NCBI RefSeq assembly: GCF_020103695.1
Contig: NZ_JAHXBF010000004.1
Span: forward strand, 496,001-560,000
Direction of reading: 5' to 3'
Length of the DNA: 64,000 nucleotides
Source: Hyalangium versicolor
GTDB taxonomy: Bacteria; Myxococcota; Myxococcia; Myxococcales; Myxococcaceae
The position numbers and the translations under genes were made by a program. The notes beneath the pieces are model-generated. The model worked only from the letters and a program-made list of their open reading frames with translations. It was not told the DNA's origin and searched no databases. This document shows positions 8,822 to 18,344 of this stretch, in pieces; within the stretch, counting starts at the first letter, position 1; the number at the start of each line of letters is the position of its first letter.

Positions 8822-10099
8822 ATGAGCCCTCCGTCCGCCGGTCCGGCCCTCGCCATTGAGATGGCACCGCAACGCAGCGCATCCGAGCCTCCCAAGGCGC
8901 GCCCCCTGCCCGAGCCGCGCCTCCCCAGCCTGGCGCCCCCTCCCGTCCCACCCGAGGCCACGGTCGAGGAGCTGCAGGGGCGGCTCTCCTCGCACCCCTT
9001 CTGGAACAACCGCCTGCTCCAGGCCTGCCGGCGCGGCCTGCTCACGCGCGAGGACTACGCGGGCATCTTCTCCCAGTACGCCCTCGTCACCCGCTCGGCG
9101 CCGCGCTTCCTCCATGCGCTGCTGGCGCAGTGCGACAGCGAGCCCTGGAGCGCGAAGCTGACCCAGGCGCTCTGGGAGGAGCATGCCGCCCAGCCTCCAG
9201 AGCAACAGCCCGCCGCGCTCTTCCGCACCTTCCTGCGCAACGGGCTGGGCGTGGACCTCGAGTCCATCCACTTCCACGACTTCACGCGCTACTTCGTGCG
9301 CGAGTGCCTGGACTGGTGCCTGCGCTCGCCGCCCCATGAGGCCTGCGCCTTCCTGGCCTTCGGGATGGAGGCCCTCCTGCCGCGGCTGTACAGCGTCTTC
9401 GTGGACGGGTTGCAACAGGCGGGAGTGGCCGAGCGCCACCTGGCCTTCTTCCACCGGAAGATGCAGGGAGACACCCGGCGTGTGAACCTGCTGGCGGAGA
9501 TGGTGCGCGCCCACACCGGCGAACCGGGCTGGTTCGACGCGTGCACGCGAGCCATGGAGCGGGCGCTGGAGCTGCAGGGCAACTTCCTGAACGGCCTGTT
9601 CGAGTCCGCGAGGTACCGGCGGCTCGCCCCGCTGATGGAGCGCATCCAGGCGCGGCTGCCGCTGGTGCCAGAGGAGCCGGATCCCCGCACCCTCCACCTG
9701 GGAGACCTGTCCAACGTCGTCCCCTTCTTCCGCCAGACGCACGAGCCGCGGAGCATCGACTTCTCCGTGGACCGGGTGCCCTTTCCTGGCGAGGTGCTGG
9801 AGACGAGCGTGGTGCAGGTGGCGCCGGGCCGCCGCAGCGAGCCGCGCGAGCACGCCCACGAGGTGCTCCTGGTGGTCCTCTCGGGAACGGGCCGCGTGCA
9901 CGTTCGAGGCACGGCGGTGCTCGTGAAGCCGGGGGACGCGGTCTTCATTCCCCGGTGGGCGCTGCACCAGGCCCAGTCCACCGGCCCCGAGCCCCTGGTG
10001 TTACTGACAGTGACGGACCACGGACTGACGCGCCATGCCCACGAGGACGAGGTGCTGCGCGCCGCCCACCTCAAGCGCGCCACGGGCGTGGACCTCTGA
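8822..10099 (+). CDS. Heme-oxygenase-like (TenA/PqqC/HDO) and cupin fusion protein
   Basis: A 425-residue soluble protein. Residues about 45-260 resemble the all-helical heme-oxygenase-like oxidases (SSHPFWNNRLLQACRRGLL, FSQYALVTR, ALWEEH, FGMEALLPRLY, FFHRKMQGD). Residues about 290-420 are a single cupin with REHAHEV, LSGTGRVHV and the second motif PGDAVFIPRWALHQ. Compared with diiron family members as I remember them, several His ligands look replaced (Lys and Arg around the D of QGDTRR), so the oxidase site may be inactive. The pairing of both domains in one chain is unusual. The start at 8822 is the best of several in-frame ATGs, and 8861 is possible. Substrate unknown. Confidence 0.72.
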   Translation: MSPPSAGPALAIEMAPQRSASEPPKARPLPEPRLPSLAPPPVPPEATVEELQGRLSSHPFWNNRLLQACRRGLLTREDYAGIFSQYALVTRSAPRFLHALLAQCDSEPWSAKLTQALWEEHAAQPPEQQPAALFRTFLRNGLGVDLESIHFHDFTRYFVRECLDWCLRSPPHEACAFLAFGMEALLPRLYSVFVDGLQQAGVAERHLAFFHRKMQGDTRRVNLLAEMVRAHTGEPGWFDACTRAMERALELQGNFLNGLFESARYRRLAPLMERIQARLPLVPEEPDPRTLHLGDLSNVVPFFRQTHEPRSIDFSVDRVPFPGEVLETSVVQVAPGRRSEPREHAHEVLLVVLSGTGRVHVRGTAVLVKPGDAVFIPRWALHQAQSTGPEPLVLLTVTDHGLTRHAHEDEVLRAAHLKRATGVDL

Positions 10100-10141
10100 A
10101 GACAGCGCGGGCGCGGCGCCAACAGGGTAGGCTGCGCGGCC

Positions 10142-10894
10142 ATGTCCGAGACCCTGCTGACGCAAGATGCCGAGGGCGTACGCACCCTCACCTTCCACCG
10201 TCCCCAGAAGAAGAACGCCTTCACCCACGCCATGTACGAGGCCACCACGGAGGCCCTGCTGGCGGCGGGCATGGATCCGGCGGTGCGCGTGGTGCTGCTC
10301 ACCGGTGCTGGGGGGACCTTCACGGCGGGCAATGACATTGGCGACTTCCTGGAGCGGCCGCCCGCGGGGGAGGACAGCGCGGTGTTCCGCTTCCTGCGGA
10401 CGCTGGTGAACTACGAGAAGCCGGTGGTGGCGGCGGTGGACGGGGCGGCGGTGGGCATCGGCACGACGATGCTGCTGCACTGTGACTACGTGGTGGCCAG
10501 CGAGCGGGCGCGCTTCGTAATGCCCTTCATCAACCTGGGCGTGTGCCCCGAGGGAGCCTCCAGCCTGCTGCTGCCGCGCAACGCGGGGATGACGTTGGCC
10601 TCGGAGCTGCTCATGTTCGGCGATCCGTTCGACGCGGCCACGGCCCAGCGGGCGGGCTTCGTCTCGCGCGTGGTGCCGGACGCCCAGTTGCTGGAGGTGG
10701 CCACCGAGCGCGCCAAGACGCTGGCCGCCAAGCCCGCGGAGGCGCTCAAGGTGACCAAGAGGCTGCTGCGCGAGCCGTTGCGTGCCGAGGTGAACGCCAC
10801 GCTGCGCCGCGAGGGCGCCGAGTTCATCAAGCGCCTCAACTCGGATGAGGCGCGCGAGGCCTTCCTGGCCTTCATGAACCGCAAGAGCAAGTAG
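10142..10894 (+). CDS. Enoyl-CoA hydratase/isomerase family protein
   Basis: A 250-residue crotonase-fold enzyme. The oxyanion-hole segments are GTFTAGNDIGDF (about 60-71) and VDGAAVGIGTTML (about 100-112). An acidic residue is kept at CPEGASS (about 137-143), the position of the catalytic Glu in isomerase-type members, while the second hydratase Glu is not evident, so delta-enoyl-CoA isomerase activity is at least as likely as hydration. Residues after 200 form the trimerisation helices. TAGGCT (10128-10133) stands 8 bp before the ATG without a Shine-Dalgarno, exactly as for the acyl-CoA synthetase at 5721. It ends 17 bp from the convergent TIR-like gene. Confidence 0.88.
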   Translation: MSETLLTQDAEGVRTLTFHRPQKKNAFTHAMYEATTEALLAAGMDPAVRVVLLTGAGGTFTAGNDIGDFLERPPAGEDSAVFRFLRTLVNYEKPVVAAVDGAAVGIGTTMLLHCDYVVASERARFVMPFINLGVCPEGASSLLLPRNAGMTLASELLMFGDPFDAATAQRAGFVSRVVPDAQLLEVATERAKTLAAKPAEALKVTKRLLREPLRAEVNATLRREGAEFIKRLNSDEAREAFLAFMNRKSK

Positions 10895-10911
10895 GTGCCC
10901 CAGCAGTCACC

Positions 10912-11193
10912 TCACTGGATGGCGCGCAGCAGCTCGGCGACGCCCTTGTTCCAATCCTTGCCCAGGTCCGCATAGCGATAGTCCGCCAGGATGGCGGGAG
11001 GTGTTCCCCCAGTCAGGATCACGGGCAACAGCTTGACGCTGTGTCCCGAGAGCTGACGCGCCAGGGTGGAATCACCCACCGTCAGCGTGTTGTGATGAAT
11101 GACCTCGTAACCCGCCTCCTCGAGAGGTCTGGCCACCTCCTCGGCCAGGGCCTCCTCGCGGGGAGCGTGCGCGATGAAGATCTGCCTCTTCAT
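10912..11193 (-). CDS. Short TIR-like domain protein
   Basis: A 93-residue protein with the ends of a TIR domain: KRQIFIAHAPREEALAEEV (box 1, helix A), LEEAGYEVIHHN, a GDSTLARQL helix, then LLPVIL and the C-terminal DLGKDWNKGVAELLRAI. The usual 130-150-residue fold is compressed. The S-x-W-x-x-x-E stretch that carries the NADase glutamate in TIR enzymes is not seen between QLSGHSV and LLPVIL. It may therefore be a binding or regulatory module, not an NAD hydrolase. It lies 156 bp downstream of the WD40 gene on the same strand. A longer start at 11289 is possible but adds an unstructured leader. Confidence 0.6.
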   Translation of the reverse strand: MKRQIFIAHAPREEALAEEVARPLEEAGYEVIHHNTLTVGDSTLARQLSGHSVKLLPVILTGGTPPAILADYRYADLGKDWNKGVAELLRAIQ

Positions 11194-11349
11194 GGGGGTC
11201 TCACGGGAGTGTGCGGTCCTCTTGTGAGGGAGCTGGCTCGGAGGGAAAGCCTCCTTGTCGGCCGCACTTGTTGCGAACGGGTATGACAAGCATACCAGTT
11301 GGCAGTGGTCTCGCCCGACAGGGGCACTGCCTCGGGCTCAGGTGCGGCT

Positions 11350-13803
11350 CTATCCGTGAATCCGCAGGACGTACAGGGCATCCTTCTCGTTCCGCCCGCG
11401 CCCCACCACCAGCCCGCCTCGCAGGATGAAGACCTGCTCCATCGCGTCATGGAAGAAGAGGCTCGGGGCAAGCTCCTGCCTCCGGTAGATGGCGAGTTCC
11501 TCCTCCCCGAGCACCATCCAGTGCTCCTGGTGCACGACCTCATCCGGATCCACGAAACCCGGCACGTCCGCGAGCAGGGCCCCCGTGGAGCTCGAGAAGA
11601 AGCGTCCGTGCCCGTCGTCGGCTTGGGTGATCACCACTCCGTCCCCCACGGCCACATTGAAGGGATTCGCCGGGTGCGGGAGTTCGTGGAGGATCACTCC
11701 CGTCCGTGTGTCGATGAGACGAACCCCGCCATCACTCCCGCAGGCGGCGGCGAGCGCGCCATCCTCGGAGAGGCCCACTGCGACCACTTCCGCCTCCGCC
11801 ACCCGCACGAGCCGCCGTGAGGCCGTCGCCAGCTCGATGAGCTCCAGCTCCCCCGAGTCGCGGCCCACCGCGATGCACGGCGCCCGTGACGCTGCCGCAT
11901 ACGCCACCGTGAGCTCCAACACGGCTGGGGTGTCGACGGCAATCGCTCCGCTCCGCGTGTCATGCAGCAGCAACCGCGAGCTCGAAGCACAGCCGGACAC
12001 CACGTACGCTCCGTCAGGCGTGAAGCACAGCAGGCTGATGGAGCCTGCATGACCGCGCAGCGTGTGGAGCAACGTGCCGTCCGCGATGCGCCACAACCGC
12101 ACCACGCCCTCCTCCACGACTGCCGCGACAGACGTCCGATCAGGGGAGAGGGCCACCAGCCGTTCCTGGGGCCCGAAGCGGCTCCCACCCTCGGAAGGGC
12201 CTGGCTCCACCGACAGCGTCCGCAGCGAGGAGAGCGTCTCCCCGTCGAGCAGAGCGACGAGCTCCCGGGGACCGTCCTCCTCGTAGGCACGAGCGGGATA
12301 CGCCAGCAGCTTTCCATCCGGACTCGCCGCCCAAGGCTGTCCAGGCATTGCATGCGGCTCCAGTGTCATCTGCCGCATCTGGCCACTCCTGCCCAGGATG
12401 AAGGTGACGCCTGCGGCTGGGATCACTGCAACGCCCGCCTCGGGCGAGGCCCAGAAATCCCTCACCCGGGCCAGCTCGGGGAGTGGCTCGGGTGGGGGCT
12501 CGGAGGCGATGTCGATCACACGCACTACGCCGTCGACCGCGGTGAGGGCGAAGCGCTGTCCGTCAGGATGAAAGGCCACGCGGCGCTCGTGACCGTCGGA
12601 TTCCTGGGGGCGAGAGCGGGAGATCTCCCCGCTCCGCGTGTCCAGCACCACGAGCCGGTCATACGACAACGCGCCAAGCCTCTCGTTGCCCATCCACGCG
12701 ACCTGCGAGTAGGGCCGCGCACCGCCCAGCGTGCGCACGCGCGTCCACCCCTGCGTCTCGACGAGGGGAATGCCGTCGTAGCCCCCCAGCGCGAGCCACG
12801 CACCGTCCGGACTGAAGGCCAGCGACGGCACCTGCGGCCCGGCCTCGATGCGCGCCACCTGCTCGCCGGTCTCCACGTTCCAGATACGGGCCGTGCCATC
12901 GGAAGCCCCGGTGGCCAGAAAGTGGCCGGAGGGATGAAAGGCCACGCATAGCACGGACTGCTCATGCCCCGTCAGCTCCCGCAACACCGCGCCCGAGGCC
13001 ACCTCTATCAGCCGTACCATCCAGCCGAGATTTCCCGCGGCGAGGAGGCGGCCATTCGGGCTGAAGGCCAACGACGTCACGCGGCCTTCCTGGCCCGGAA
13101 GCTCGTGCAGGAGCGCCCCCGTCGTCGCATCCCAGAGGCGCACGTCATGGGAGCGCGAGCCCGTGGCCAGAAGCTTCCCATCCGGACTCCAGGCCACGTC
13201 GAGGATCTCGCACTCGTGGCCTGGGAGCACCTGGGTGCACGCCCCGGTGGCGACGTCCCAGATGCGCAGGTTGTTGCCGTCATCCCACGAGCCCGAGGCC
13301 AGACGCTCGCCCGAAGGACTGAAAGCCACGCACAGGACATGTGCCCGGTGCCCGCGAAAGTGCTGCTCACGGCTCTCCAGGCCGCCGCGCAGGGGATGAA
13401 GCGCCTCCAGCCAGGGAGTAGGGTTGTGCGCGTCGCGCTGACGGCGCCAGTGCTCCGCGAGCACATGCAGGTGCGCATCCGGCGCGCTCCAGGGAGCGTG
13501 CTCCCTCGGTGTGAAGTAGGCCGCGGCGTCGGGCGCGTCGAACCAGCGCAGGCGGTTGAAGAGGCACTGAAAGAGCGCCTCCGGGTGGGCGCGCAAGAAC
13601 CCGGCGTCGAGAGAGAGCGCACTCCGGATCATCCGCAGCGTCCTGGGAGAGACGGTGAGTCCTTCCTCCCGTGTCACACGGGCTTGCTCGGGAAGACGTG
13701 CAAGCGCCTCGCCCAGCGCGGCATCCAGCGCGTCCACGCCCTGGGTGCGAGCAAGCTGCTCGAGTGTGCGGATATCGGTGAGCGAGAGGAGTTCGTCGGT
13801 CAT
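11350..13803 (-). CDS. WD40-repeat beta-propeller protein
   Basis: An 817-residue cytoplasmic protein. The first 130 residues are helical, with the HPEALFQCLFNRLRWFD segment that in my experience precedes propellers of STAND-type proteins. The rest is at least ten WD40-type blades, clearest at the start (FRGHRAHVLCVAFSPSGERLASGSWDD, split here by GH and WD dipeptides) and decaying toward the C-terminus. No NTPase or kinase domain is present, so it looks like a scaffold or sensor. The ATG at 13803 is preferred to 13851. It is followed by the TIR-like gene, and the pair could form a conflict module. It diverges from the 2H phosphoesterase gene across 89 bp. Confidence 0.82.
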   Translation of the reverse strand: MTDELLSLTDIRTLEQLARTQGVDALDAALGEALARLPEQARVTREEGLTVSPRTLRMIRSALSLDAGFLRAHPEALFQCLFNRLRWFDAPDAAAYFTPREHAPWSAPDAHLHVLAEHWRRQRDAHNPTPWLEALHPLRGGLESREQHFRGHRAHVLCVAFSPSGERLASGSWDDGNNLRIWDVATGACTQVLPGHECEILDVAWSPDGKLLATGSRSHDVRLWDATTGALLHELPGQEGRVTSLAFSPNGRLLAAGNLGWMVRLIEVASGAVLRELTGHEQSVLCVAFHPSGHFLATGASDGTARIWNVETGEQVARIEAGPQVPSLAFSPDGAWLALGGYDGIPLVETQGWTRVRTLGGARPYSQVAWMGNERLGALSYDRLVVLDTRSGEISRSRPQESDGHERRVAFHPDGQRFALTAVDGVVRVIDIASEPPPEPLPELARVRDFWASPEAGVAVIPAAGVTFILGRSGQMRQMTLEPHAMPGQPWAASPDGKLLAYPARAYEEDGPRELVALLDGETLSSLRTLSVEPGPSEGGSRFGPQERLVALSPDRTSVAAVVEEGVVRLWRIADGTLLHTLRGHAGSISLLCFTPDGAYVVSGCASSSRLLLHDTRSGAIAVDTPAVLELTVAYAAASRAPCIAVGRDSGELELIELATASRRLVRVAEAEVVAVGLSEDGALAAACGSDGGVRLIDTRTGVILHELPHPANPFNVAVGDGVVITQADDGHGRFFSSSTGALLADVPGFVDPDEVVHQEHWMVLGEEELAIYRRQELAPSLFFHDAMEQVFILRGGLVVGRGRNEKDALYVLRIHG

Positions 13804-13892
13804 GGAATACTCGGTGGATGGAGGCCCAGTGTAGCGGCTCCCGTGCCGCAACTCCGCCCCGGGGTGCCGTGTCGGTGGCTATAGTCCTCGAG

Positions 13893-14396
13893 ATGCGCGA
13901 ACTGCGTCAGCAATTGAGCCTGTATGTGCCTCGCGATGCCTCCCAGGACATCGAGGCTGTGCGCACCATCGTCGACCCCGTCCAGCACCGCCTCATCCCA
14001 GCGCACGTGACGCTGTGCCGGGAAGATGAGCTCGGCGATGTCTCGGTATGGCAGGCCAGGCTCAAAGCCATTCCCTTCGGGCCGCTCACCTTGAGCTTCG
14101 GTGAACCCCAGACCTTCTCGGGTCATGGCTTGCTGCTGAATTGCATCGCAGGCGAGGACTCATTCCGCCAACTGAGAGAGTATCTCCTCGGCTCGAAGGA
14201 GATCCGGCGTCAGAGTCCACACCTCACCCTGGCGCACCCGAGGAATCCAAAGGCCGAGGGCAACTCGATCGAGACCGCCTCCCGACTGCCGCCCCGCCTC
14301 CAACTCACCTTCCCAACGCTCTACTGGATCGAGCAGGAACGCGGCGAGCCCTGGCGGATCCTCGATAGCTGGAAGCTCTCTCAAGCCTTGTCCTGA
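13893..14396 (+). CDS. 2'-5' RNA ligase/2H phosphoesterase superfamily protein
   Basis: A 167-residue protein of the two-histidine phosphoesterase fold. The paired H-x-T motifs are present as AHVTLC (about residues 36-41) and PHLTLAHP (about 109-116), the spacing expected for this family. Members ligate or hydrolyse 2',3'-cyclic and 2'-5' phosphodiester bonds in RNA or nucleotides; the substrate here is unknown. The start at 13893 gives MRELRQQLSLYVP, a normal family N-terminus. A TATAGT hexamer (13880-13885) lies only 7 bp before it, suggesting a leaderless transcript. It diverges from the WD40 gene. Confidence 0.78.
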   Translation: MRELRQQLSLYVPRDASQDIEAVRTIVDPVQHRLIPAHVTLCREDELGDVSVWQARLKAIPFGPLTLSFGEPQTFSGHGLLLNCIAGEDSFRQLREYLLGSKEIRRQSPHLTLAHPRNPKAEGNSIETASRLPPRLQLTFPTLYWIEQERGEPWRILDSWKLSQALS

Positions 14397-14417
14397 GAGA
14401 TTTTGGTGGATGGGGGC

Positions 14418-14446
14418 TTGGATCTGCCTCAAGATGGCCGTAGTCT
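14418..14446 (+). promoter_or_regulatory. Candidate promoter of the leucine operon
   Basis: TTGGAT (14418-14423) and TAGTCT (14441-14446) are separated by 17 bp, a sigma-70-like arrangement. Transcription would start near 14453, just before the leader peptide. This is a by-eye match only. Confidence 0.3.
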
Positions 14447-14459
14447 GACGAAACCGACG

Positions 14460-14621
14460 ATGACGAACCCTGCCACCACGTCCGAGCTGGCCCTCTTCCC
14501 GGTGATGAACCGGGGCCTGAGCCTATTCGTGCAGGTGCGCGCGTTCACCGTCGGCCTAGTGGCCGTGGTGCTTCCGAGCGCGCTGCTTCTCCTCGTGCAC
14601 GGGGCCGGGCCACCGTTCTGA
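14460..14621 (+). CDS. leuL: Leucine-operon leader peptide
   Basis: A 53-codon open frame (or 38 codons from the ATG at 14505) ending 131 bp before leuA. It is rich in branched-chain residues and contains four consecutive Leu codons, CTG CTT CTC CTC (14583-14594), in the context SALLLLVHG, followed by only eight more sense codons. The E. coli leuL leader also has four tandem Leu codons. The segment just after the Leu codons is complementary to the first arm of a terminator, so translation of this peptide should report leucyl-tRNA supply. The exact start is uncertain because no strong Shine-Dalgarno precedes either ATG. Confidence 0.7.
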   Translation: MTNPATTSELALFPVMNRGLSLFVQVRAFTVGLVAVVLPSALLLLVHGAGPPF

Positions 14622-14661
14622 GACTGGATGACACCCAGGCTGGAACGACAAGCCCTGCCCC
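14601..14661 (+). promoter_or_regulatory. Antiterminator stem of the leu attenuator
   Basis: GGGGCCGGGC (14601-14610) can pair with GCCCTGCCCC (14652-14661) at nine of ten positions. The second arm is the same sequence that forms the first arm of the terminator at 14651, so the two structures are mutually exclusive. The first arm starts seven bases after the Leu codon run, where a ribosome stalled on those codons would leave it free. Confidence 0.65.
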
Positions 14662-14690
14662 CGGAAACGGCGGCAGGGCTTTTGTTTTTT
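14651..14690 (+). terminator. Rho-independent terminator/attenuator before leuA
   Basis: AGCCCTGCC (14651-14659) pairs perfectly with GGCAGGGCT (14672-14680) across a 12-base loop and is followed by TTTGTTTTTT (14681-14690). It ends 61 bp before the leuA start codon, so read-through is required for operon expression. Confidence 0.88.
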
Positions 14691-14751
14691 CCGGCCTCTC
14701 CCAATCAACCGCAGACCCGCAGTTCGCAGCACACCGAAACGAGGCGGACGG

Positions 14752-16332
14752 ATGAGCACAGAGAGCACGAAGGATCGCGTCATCATCTTCGACACCACCC
14801 TGCGTGATGGAGAGCAATCACCAGGAGCCAGCATGAACACCGCGCAGAAGCTCCAGGTGGCGCTGGCGCTCAGGGATCTCGGAGTGGATGTCATCGAACT
14901 CGGATTTCCCGTCGCCTCCCAGGGAGACTTCGAGGCGGTAGCCAGCGTGGCCGAGCGAATCGAAGGCCCCACGCTGTGCGCCCTGGCCCGAGCCAACCGC
15001 GAGGACATCGACCGGACCTGGGAGGCTCTTCGGGCGGCGAAGCGGCGGCGGCTCCACTGCTTCCTCGCCACCAGCCCGCTCCACCGCGAGTACAAGCTGA
15101 AGATGAGCCAGCAGGAAGTGGTCCGGCGCGCGGTGGAGGCCGTCCGCTACGCCCGCGAGCGCTTCGAGGACGTGCAGTTCTCCGCCGAGGATGCCGCGCG
15201 CACCGAGCCCGAGTTCCTCGCCGAGGTGGCCGAGCGGGTGATTGAAGCGGGAGCCACCACCATCAACATCCCCGACACGGTGGGCTACACCGTCCCCTCG
15301 CAGTACTCCTCGTTGATCGCGTACCTGCGGAAGCACGTGCGAGGTATCGAGAACGTCGTGCTGAGCGTCCACTGCCACAATGATCTCGGGCTCGCCGTGG
15401 CCAACAGCCTGTCTGCGGTGGCCGAGGGCGCGCGGCAGGTCGAGTGCACCATCAACGGCATCGGAGAGCGGGCGGGCAACTGCGCGCTGGAGGAGGTGGT
15501 CATGGCCCTGCGCACGCGCCATGACTTCTTCGGAGTCCGCACGCGGATCCGCACCGAGCGCCTCTACCCCACCAGCCGGTTGCTCTCGAACGTGACCGGG
15601 CTGCAGGTGCAGCGCAACAAGGCCATCGTGGGCCAGAACGCCTTCGCCCACGAAGCGGGCATCCACCAACACGGGATGCTCATGCACCGAGGCACCTACG
15701 AGATCATGCGCCCCGAGGACGTGGGCTTCCCCGGCAGCCAGTTGGTGCTGGGCAAGCACAGCGGCCGGCACGTGCTGCGCCAGCGGATGACGGAACTCGG
15801 CTACCAGCTCGAAGCCGAGCAGATCGACAAGCTGTTCGAGGAGTTCAAGCACCTGGCGGATCGCAAGAAGGAGGTCTTCGACGCGGACCTGGAGGCGCTC
15901 GTGCAGGGCTACATCGGCCCGACGGAAGTGTCCTCGTGGAAGCTGGAGAGCTTCAGCTGTGTCTCGGGACAGGGGACGGTGCCCACCGCCTCGGTCTGTC
16001 TCACGCACACCGATGGGCGCAAGGTACAAGATGCCGCCTGTGGTGATGGGCCGGTGGATGCCGTGTTCAAGGCCATTGAGCGCATCACCGGCCAACAAGT
16101 CCGCTTGTGCAGCTATCAAGTCACGAGCGTGACGGACGGCGAAGACGCCCAGGGCCAGGTCTCCCTGGAGGTGGAAGGCGGCACTCGCCGCTTCCAGGGC
16201 CGGGCGGTGAACACCGACATCATCGCCGCCAGTGCCCACGCCTTCGTCGAGGCCCTCAACCGGATGACTCGAGCCCCGGCCATCCTCCCCACCTCCAGCC
16301 ACGCCGTCCCCTCCATGCAAGCGAGCGCGTGA
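14752..16332 (+). CDS. leuA: 2-isopropylmalate synthase
   Basis: A 526-residue cytoplasmic enzyme that condenses acetyl-CoA with 2-oxoisovalerate, the committed step of leucine synthesis. The HMGL-type catalytic barrel shows [12 protein letters not shown] (Asp14-), the metal-binding HCHND (207-211), NGIGERAGN, and GIHQHG. The LeuA C-terminal allosteric domain, which normally binds leucine for feedback inhibition, occupies about residues 390-510. It is the first gene of leuA-leuC-leuD-leuB and sits directly behind the attenuator. One base separates its TGA from leuC. The length is that of the bacterial LeuA type 1 family. Confidence 0.97.
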   Translation: MSTESTKDRVIIFDTTLRDGEQSPGASMNTAQKLQVALALRDLGVDVIELGFPVASQGDFEAVASVAERIEGPTLCALARANREDIDRTWEALRAAKRRRLHCFLATSPLHREYKLKMSQQEVVRRAVEAVRYARERFEDVQFSAEDAARTEPEFLAEVAERVIEAGATTINIPDTVGYTVPSQYSSLIAYLRKHVRGIENVVLSVHCHNDLGLAVANSLSAVAEGARQVECTINGIGERAGNCALEEVVMALRTRHDFFGVRTRIRTERLYPTSRLLSNVTGLQVQRNKAIVGQNAFAHEAGIHQHGMLMHRGTYEIMRPEDVGFPGSQLVLGKHSGRHVLRQRMTELGYQLEAEQIDKLFEEFKHLADRKKEVFDADLEALVQGYIGPTEVSSWKLESFSCVSGQGTVPTASVCLTHTDGRKVQDAACGDGPVDAVFKAIERITGQQVRLCSYQVTSVTDGEDAQGQVSLEVEGGTRRFQGRAVNTDIIAASAHAFVEALNRMTRAPAILPTSSHAVPSMQASA

Positions 16333-16333
16333 C

Positions 16334-17764
16334 ATGAGCCCTTCATCCCCTCAGAACCTGTTCGAGAAGATCTGGCGCTCCCACATCGTCCAGCCGGAGA
16401 CCGCCGACACACCCGCCGTGCTCTACGTGGATCTCCACCTGGTGCACGAGGTGACGTCACCGCAAGCCTTCAGCCTGCTGCGCCAGCGCGGCCTGCGGGT
16501 GCGGCGGACCGACCGGACCGTCGCCACCATGGACCACTCCACCCCGACGCTCCCGCCGGATGCCCAGGGGCGCTACCCCATGGTGGACGCGGAGGCGGCG
16601 GCGCAGGTCTCCCAGTTGGAGGCCAACTGCCAGGAGTTCGGCGTGCCGTTGCACAAGCTGGGCTCGGAGCACCAGGGCATCATCCACGTCATCGGGCCGG
16701 AGCTCGGCCTGACACTGCCGGGCTCCACCATCGTCTGCGGAGACAGCCACACGAGCACCCACGGGGCCTTTGGCGCGCTGGCCTTCGGCATCGGCACCAG
16801 CGAGGTGGGCCACGTGCTGGCCACCCAGTGCCTGCTGCAGCGCAAGCCGAAGACGCTGGAGGTGCGGGTGGAGGGCCAGCTGCGCCCCGGCGTGAGCGCC
16901 AAGGACATCATCCTGGGCATCATCGCGAAGATGGGCGTGGGCGGCGGCACGGGCCACGTCATCGAGTACACCGGCAACGCCATCCGTGGCCTCTCCATGG
17001 AAGAGCGCATGACGGTGTGCAACATGTCCATCGAGGCCGGCGCCCGCGCGGGCCTCATCGCTCCGGACGAGACGACCTTCGAGTACCTCGCCCGCCGCCC
17101 GGGCGCGCCCCAGGGAGAAGCCTGGGACAAGGCGTTGGCTCGCTGGCGGACCCTGGCCTCGGATCCTGGCGCCACCTATGACGCGACGGTGACGGTGGAT
17201 GCCAGCGCGCTCGAGCCCATGCTCACCTACGGCACGAACCCCGGCATGGGCATCCCCATCACCGGCGCAGTGCCGTCACCCCACGACATGGCGGATGCGA
17301 GCGCTCGCGGCTCCCTGGAGCGGGCCCTGAACTACATGGGGCTGAAGCCGGGCCAGCGGCTGCTGGGCCAACCCATCGACGTGGTGTTCATCGGCAGCTG
17401 CACCAACTCGCGGCTGTCGGACCTGCGCGCGGCGGCCCAGGTCTTCCGCGGACGGAAGGTGGATCCGCGGGTCCGGGTGCTCGTGGTGCCCGGCTCGCAG
17501 GCCGTGAAGCGCGCGGCGGAGGCCGAGGGGCTGCACGACATCTTCCGCGGAGCCGGCGCCGAGTGGCGTGAGCCCGGCTGCTCGATGTGCATCGCCATGA
17601 ATGGAGACCAGGCCCAGCCCGGCCAGTACGTGGTGAGCACCAGCAACCGCAACTTCGAAGGACGGCAGGGCAAGTCCAGCCGGACCTTCCTGGCCAGTCC
17701 GCTGACCGCCGCTGCCGCCGCCGTCACCGGCCAGGTCAGTGATCCCCGCGAACTCTTGAGGTGA
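16334..17764 (+). CDS. leuC: 3-isopropylmalate dehydratase large subunit
   Basis: A 476-residue aconitase-family subunit that, with LeuD, isomerises 2- to 3-isopropylmalate. The three cysteines that hold the 4Fe-4S cluster are all present: Cys356 in GSCTNSR, and Cys416 and Cys419 in [19 protein letters not shown] and MDHSTPT are also typical. The length matches E. coli LeuC. It starts one base after leuA ends and is followed 4 bp later by leuD, so one transcript is very likely. Confidence 0.97.
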   Translation: MSPSSPQNLFEKIWRSHIVQPETADTPAVLYVDLHLVHEVTSPQAFSLLRQRGLRVRRTDRTVATMDHSTPTLPPDAQGRYPMVDAEAAAQVSQLEANCQEFGVPLHKLGSEHQGIIHVIGPELGLTLPGSTIVCGDSHTSTHGAFGALAFGIGTSEVGHVLATQCLLQRKPKTLEVRVEGQLRPGVSAKDIILGIIAKMGVGGGTGHVIEYTGNAIRGLSMEERMTVCNMSIEAGARAGLIAPDETTFEYLARRPGAPQGEAWDKALARWRTLASDPGATYDATVTVDASALEPMLTYGTNPGMGIPITGAVPSPHDMADASARGSLERALNYMGLKPGQRLLGQPIDVVFIGSCTNSRLSDLRAAAQVFRGRKVDPRVRVLVVPGSQAVKRAAEAEGLHDIFRGAGAEWREPGCSMCIAMNGDQAQPGQYVVSTSNRNFEGRQGKSSRTFLASPLTAAAAAVTGQVSDPRELLR

Positions 17765-17768
17765 GTCC

Positions 17769-18344
17769 ATGGAACCCTTCCGAACGCTGCACTCGCGCAC
17801 CGTCGTCCTCGCGCAGCAGAACATCGATACCGATCAGATCATCCCCGCCCGGTTCCTCAAGATTACCCACCGCAAGGGGCTGGGCCGCTGGGCTTTCGCG
17901 GACTGGCGCTACCACCCGGATGGCACGCCCCGTGCGGACTTCATCCTGGAGAAGCCGGAGGCGCAGGGAGTCCAGGTGCTGGTGGCCGGAGACAACTTCG
18001 GCTGTGGCTCCTCGCGCGAGCATGCTCCGTGGGCGCTGACGGACTGGGGCTTCCGCGCGATCATCAGCTCGTCCATCGCGGACATCTTCTCCAACAACTC
18101 GATCAAGAACGGCCTGCTGCCGGTGAGGGTGAACGCCGCATTTCACCAGCGCCTGCTGGCCGAGCCGGGCGCCGAGGTGACCATTGATCTGGAGCACCGC
18201 ACGGTGACGCTCTCGGATGGGACGTCGACGGTGTTCCCGCTGGATGCGTTCGCTCGCTACTGCCTGATGAACGGGGTGGATGAGCTGGAGTTCCTGCTGG
18301 GCCAGGAAGAGGCCATCGCCCGCTTCGAGGAGGCACGCACATGA
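17769..18344 (+). CDS. leuD: 3-isopropylmalate dehydratase small subunit
   Basis: A 191-residue swivel-domain partner of LeuC. It contains [14 protein letters not shown] (about 19-32) and the substrate-recognition loop [17 protein letters not shown] (about 75-91), both diagnostic. Family length is about 200. It overlaps leuB by ATGA at 18341-18344, which indicates translational coupling. Confidence 0.97.
   Translation: MEPFRTLHSRTVVLAQQNIDTDQIIPARFLKITHRKGLGRWAFADWRYHPDGTPRADFILEKPEAQGVQVLVAGDNFGCGSSREHAPWALTDWGFRAIISSSIADIFSNNSIKNGLLPVRVNAAFHQRLLAEPGAEVTIDLEHRTVTLSDGTSTVFPLDAFARYCLMNGVDELEFLLGQEEAIARFEEART

Noticed and set aside
8480..9967. 495-codon minus-strand frame
   Set aside because: It is antisense to the HDO/cupin gene and has no domain support.
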